Source: Duganella sp. CF402
GTDB taxonomy: Bacteria; Pseudomonadota; Gammaproteobacteria; Burkholderiales; Burkholderiaceae_D
Reading direction: 5' to 3'
Length of the DNA stretch: 64,000 nucleotides
NCBI RefSeq assembly: GCF_900109645.1
Contig: NZ_FOBG01000001.1
Location: 1,922,001-1,986,000 of the forward strand
A model generated the notes under the pieces. It was not told the DNA's origin. It saw nothing but the letters and a program-made list of their open reading frames with translations, and made no database searches. Made by a program: the position numbers and the translations under genes. Within the stretch, counting starts at the first letter, position 1. Every line of letters begins with the position of its first letter. Positions 62,510 to 64,000 of this stretch are shown piece after piece.

Positions 62510-62944
62510 ATGAAAATACTGGTGCTACACGGGATCAACCTGAATATGTTCGGCAAGCGCGATCCCGCGCAGTACGGCACTGTCACGCTGGCCGAAATCG
62601 ACCAGCGCGTGCAGGCGCTGGGAAAGGAACTGGGCGCGGAAGTAGAATGCTTCCAAACCAATTTTGAAGGCGAGATGTGCGAGCGCATCCACCGCGCCCA
62701 TGAAGAAGGCTTTGACGCCGTGATGATCAACGCCGGCGCCTGGACCCACTACAGCTACGGCATCCGCGACGCGCTGGCAATCCTGAAAGCGCCGATCGTG
62801 GAACTCCACATGTCCAACGTCCACGCGCGCGAGCCATTCCGCCACGTTTCAGTATTCGCGGATATCGTCAAAGGCCAGATCTGCGGCTTCGGCGCGGACA
62901 GCTACCTGCTGGCGTTGCGTGCAGCGGTATCGGTAGCTGGATAA
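62510..62944 (+). CDS. aroQ: Type II 3-dehydroquinate dehydratase
   Basis: The 144-residue enzyme matches the type II dehydroquinase plan: LNMFGKRDPAQYG with catalytic R17 and Y22, INAGAWTHYSYGIRDAL, and ELHMSNVHAREPFRHVS with the H/R pair. Type II enzymes dehydrate 3-dehydroquinate in the shikimate pathway or, when catabolic, in quinate breakdown. The core motif differs from the usual NLLGxREP and NPGAYTHTS forms, consistent with a paralogue dedicated to degradation. It begins 1 base after the MFS stop. Biosynthetic aroQ genes usually sit elsewhere, so this looks like a second, transport-linked copy. Confidence 0.82.
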   Translation: MKILVLHGINLNMFGKRDPAQYGTVTLAEIDQRVQALGKELGAEVECFQTNFEGEMCERIHRAHEEGFDAVMINAGAWTHYSYGIRDALAILKAPIVELHMSNVHAREPFRHVSVFADIVKGQICGFGADSYLLALRAAVSVAG

Positions 62945-62994
62945 TTCGTCGCGGGGGCGTTATATTATGAGAACCTTAACCTCAGAATTTTCTC

Positions 62995-64000
62995 ATGATC
63001 GAGCACGTCACCTTCGGCTCAACGCAGCTTAATTTCGGCACTTCGCAAGTACATTATTTCTCCAGAATCTTCAACGTCGAATCATTTAACCTTTTGATCG
63101 GGTCGAACGGTTCCGGCAAGACCAGCGGACTATTGAAAGCTGCCTCACTGGTGGCTGGCACTTGGTCGGAAGGCGAGTCAGGCAGTGTTCGCACAACGCG
63201 CAACTCTCGCGTCGCATCGACCTCAGGTCCCGATGCTTCGTATGGCGTAATTTACTATACAGCTTTACCGTACCGAAAAAAATTTAAACAAACCGCACAG
63301 CTGGTCGATGCGTCCCCAAAATGGAGCGAGAAACGCGAGATCCAGTCAATAGAACGCTTCCGCGAGATTGCGGAAAACCTCAACAGTCCAACACGTCTCC
63401 AGGCGACTATCGGCTACGATTACGAAGAAGTTGCAGAGTTATTTATTCCTTTTTTGTTCGCGCTCCCCATTGAATTGAATGACAAGAGCCTGCGCGATGA
63501 TCTCGCGCTTCTACGAGAAAACTATGATGGTCCTTTTCGCAGCGAGCCAATTCGCCAACTGGGTGAGATCCCCGCATTAGACAAGTTTTACGATCGCTTT
63601 TTTAGAACGCTATCGGACGCCCTGGATAAGAAATCCCTATTCGGCCAACAAATAGCACTGGCAACGCTATTAAAATTGGTGGATGAAGAGTACTTCGTCG
63701 ACGATCTACTGTACGGCATCCTCGACGATTTGCACATGATCCGGGACGAGCATTCAGAGCATAGAGAAATGGGGGAGTATGCGCGGATGACTAAAGCAAC
63801 CCTGCACTACCTGGTACACCAAAATGCTGACATGGAGGGTTCCATTGAGCAGAGTGGTACGCGTCTTCGCTTTGAAATTACCTCTCATCGCACATATCAG
63901 GACATCGTAGGGTCAGATTTGCCCATCGAGCTCCGATGGGAAAACCTAAGTTCCGGCATGCTGTCGCTGGTCGACCAGTTCACTCATATCGATAGCGCGG
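62995..64000 (+). CDS. AAA/ABC-type ATPase, N-terminal part (runs off the window)
   Basis: An open reading frame starts at the ATG at 62995 and stays open for 335 codons to the window edge. Walker A is GSNGSGKT (36-43), after a beta-rich start (MIEHVTFGSTQLNFGTSQVHYFSRIFNVESFNLLI). A long helical insertion follows, and the last visible block, RWENLSSGMLSLVDQF, matches the LSSG(E)-type signature of SMC/OLD/PtuA-like ATPases, so this is a large ABC-type ATPase as used in many defence systems and some recombination proteins. It is AT-richer than its neighbours, suggesting recent acquisition. The Walker B and partner gene lie beyond the window. Confidence 0.6.
   Translation, partial: MIEHVTFGSTQLNFGTSQVHYFSRIFNVESFNLLIGSNGSGKTSGLLKAASLVAGTWSEGESGSVRTTRNSRVASTSGPDASYGVIYYTALPYRKKFKQTAQLVDASPKWSEKREIQSIERFREIAENLNSPTRLQATIGYDYEEVAELFIPFLFALPIELNDKSLRDDLALLRENYDGPFRSEPIRQLGEIPALDKFYDRFFRTLSDALDKKSLFGQQIALATLLKLVDEEYFVDDLLYGILDDLHMIRDEHSEHREMGEYARMTKATLHYLVHQNADMEGSIEQSGTRLRFEITSHRTYQDIVGSDLPIELRWENLSSGMLSLVDQFTHIDSA

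Noticed and set aside
59559..62944. Part of the xylan locus (glucarate transporter)
   Set aside because: The MFS protein could carry glucarate, but the cluster lies 11 kb away, has no xyl-box-like site and is joined to a dehydroquinase.
1..64000. CRISPR arrays, tRNA or rRNA genes, prophage or transposase genes
   Set aside because: No spaced direct-repeat array, cloverleaf, rRNA-like block or recombinase/transposase motif was seen on either strand.

Overview
The window is about 64 kb of GC-rich bacterial chromosome. Two TonB-dependent receptors, Tat-exported glycoside hydrolases, an RND efflux operon, an oxidative (Weimberg-type) xylose pathway and Caulobacter/Burkholderiales-like protein sequences all suggest a Gram-negative betaproteobacterium, probably an Oxalobacteraceae member of the Massilia/Duganella type. 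That placement is inferred from protein character only. I see no rRNA, tRNA, CRISPR array, prophage or transposase gene.

Layout. 0-9 kb: the end of a carboxymuconolactone decarboxylase-like gene, a thioredoxin-fold protein, a CPBP membrane protein, then a tightly overlapping four-gene unit (sterol desaturase-like hydroxylase, TonB receptor, beta-lactamase-fold serine hydrolase, MaoC-like hydratase) and a SAM methyltransferase. 9-16 kb: a minus-strand operon of outer-membrane factor, periplasmic adaptor, RND pump and diguanylate cyclase. 16-19 kb: an EF-hand protein with a strong terminator, a secreted alkaline phosphatase-superfamily protein and a small membrane protein. 19-22.3 kb: fosA, then an AT-richer accessory patch of small unknown genes with a recurrent intergenic tail motif, ending in an overlapping two-gene pair that looks like an ADP-ribosyltransferase-type toxin with a small partner. 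22.3-25.8 kb: a lone receiver domain, a PhnB-like VOC protein and a two-gene ABC transporter.

25.8-48.4 kb is the centrepiece: a xylan utilisation locus. One long minus-strand run (gudD, xylX, xylB, xylC, xylD, xylF, xylG, xylH, GH3 enzyme) imports D-xylose and oxidises it without phosphorylation. The divergent and neighbouring genes encode a SGNH esterase, GH43, GH115, GH10 and GH67 enzymes, followed by a LacI-type regulator and a carboxylesterase. Two matching operator-like boxes lie in the two divergent promoter regions. Xylose (through XylX) and the glucuronate side chains (through GudD) would both be routed to 2-oxoglutarate semialdehyde, which explains gudD at the head of the xylose operon. 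The uronate dehydrogenase, the keto-deoxyglucarate dehydratase and the semialdehyde dehydrogenase are not in the window.

48-64 kb: an operon of M1 metallopeptidase, DUF6702-type protein and TonB receptor; a zeta-toxin-like kinase with a small upstream partner, the kinase apparently carrying an internal deletion; a chemoreceptor; a fatty-acid-desaturase/PhnD-like pair; an esterase, MFS transporter and type II dehydroquinase cluster that looks catabolic; and, at the right edge, the first 1 kb of an AT-richer AAA/ABC-type ATPase gene that runs out of the window.
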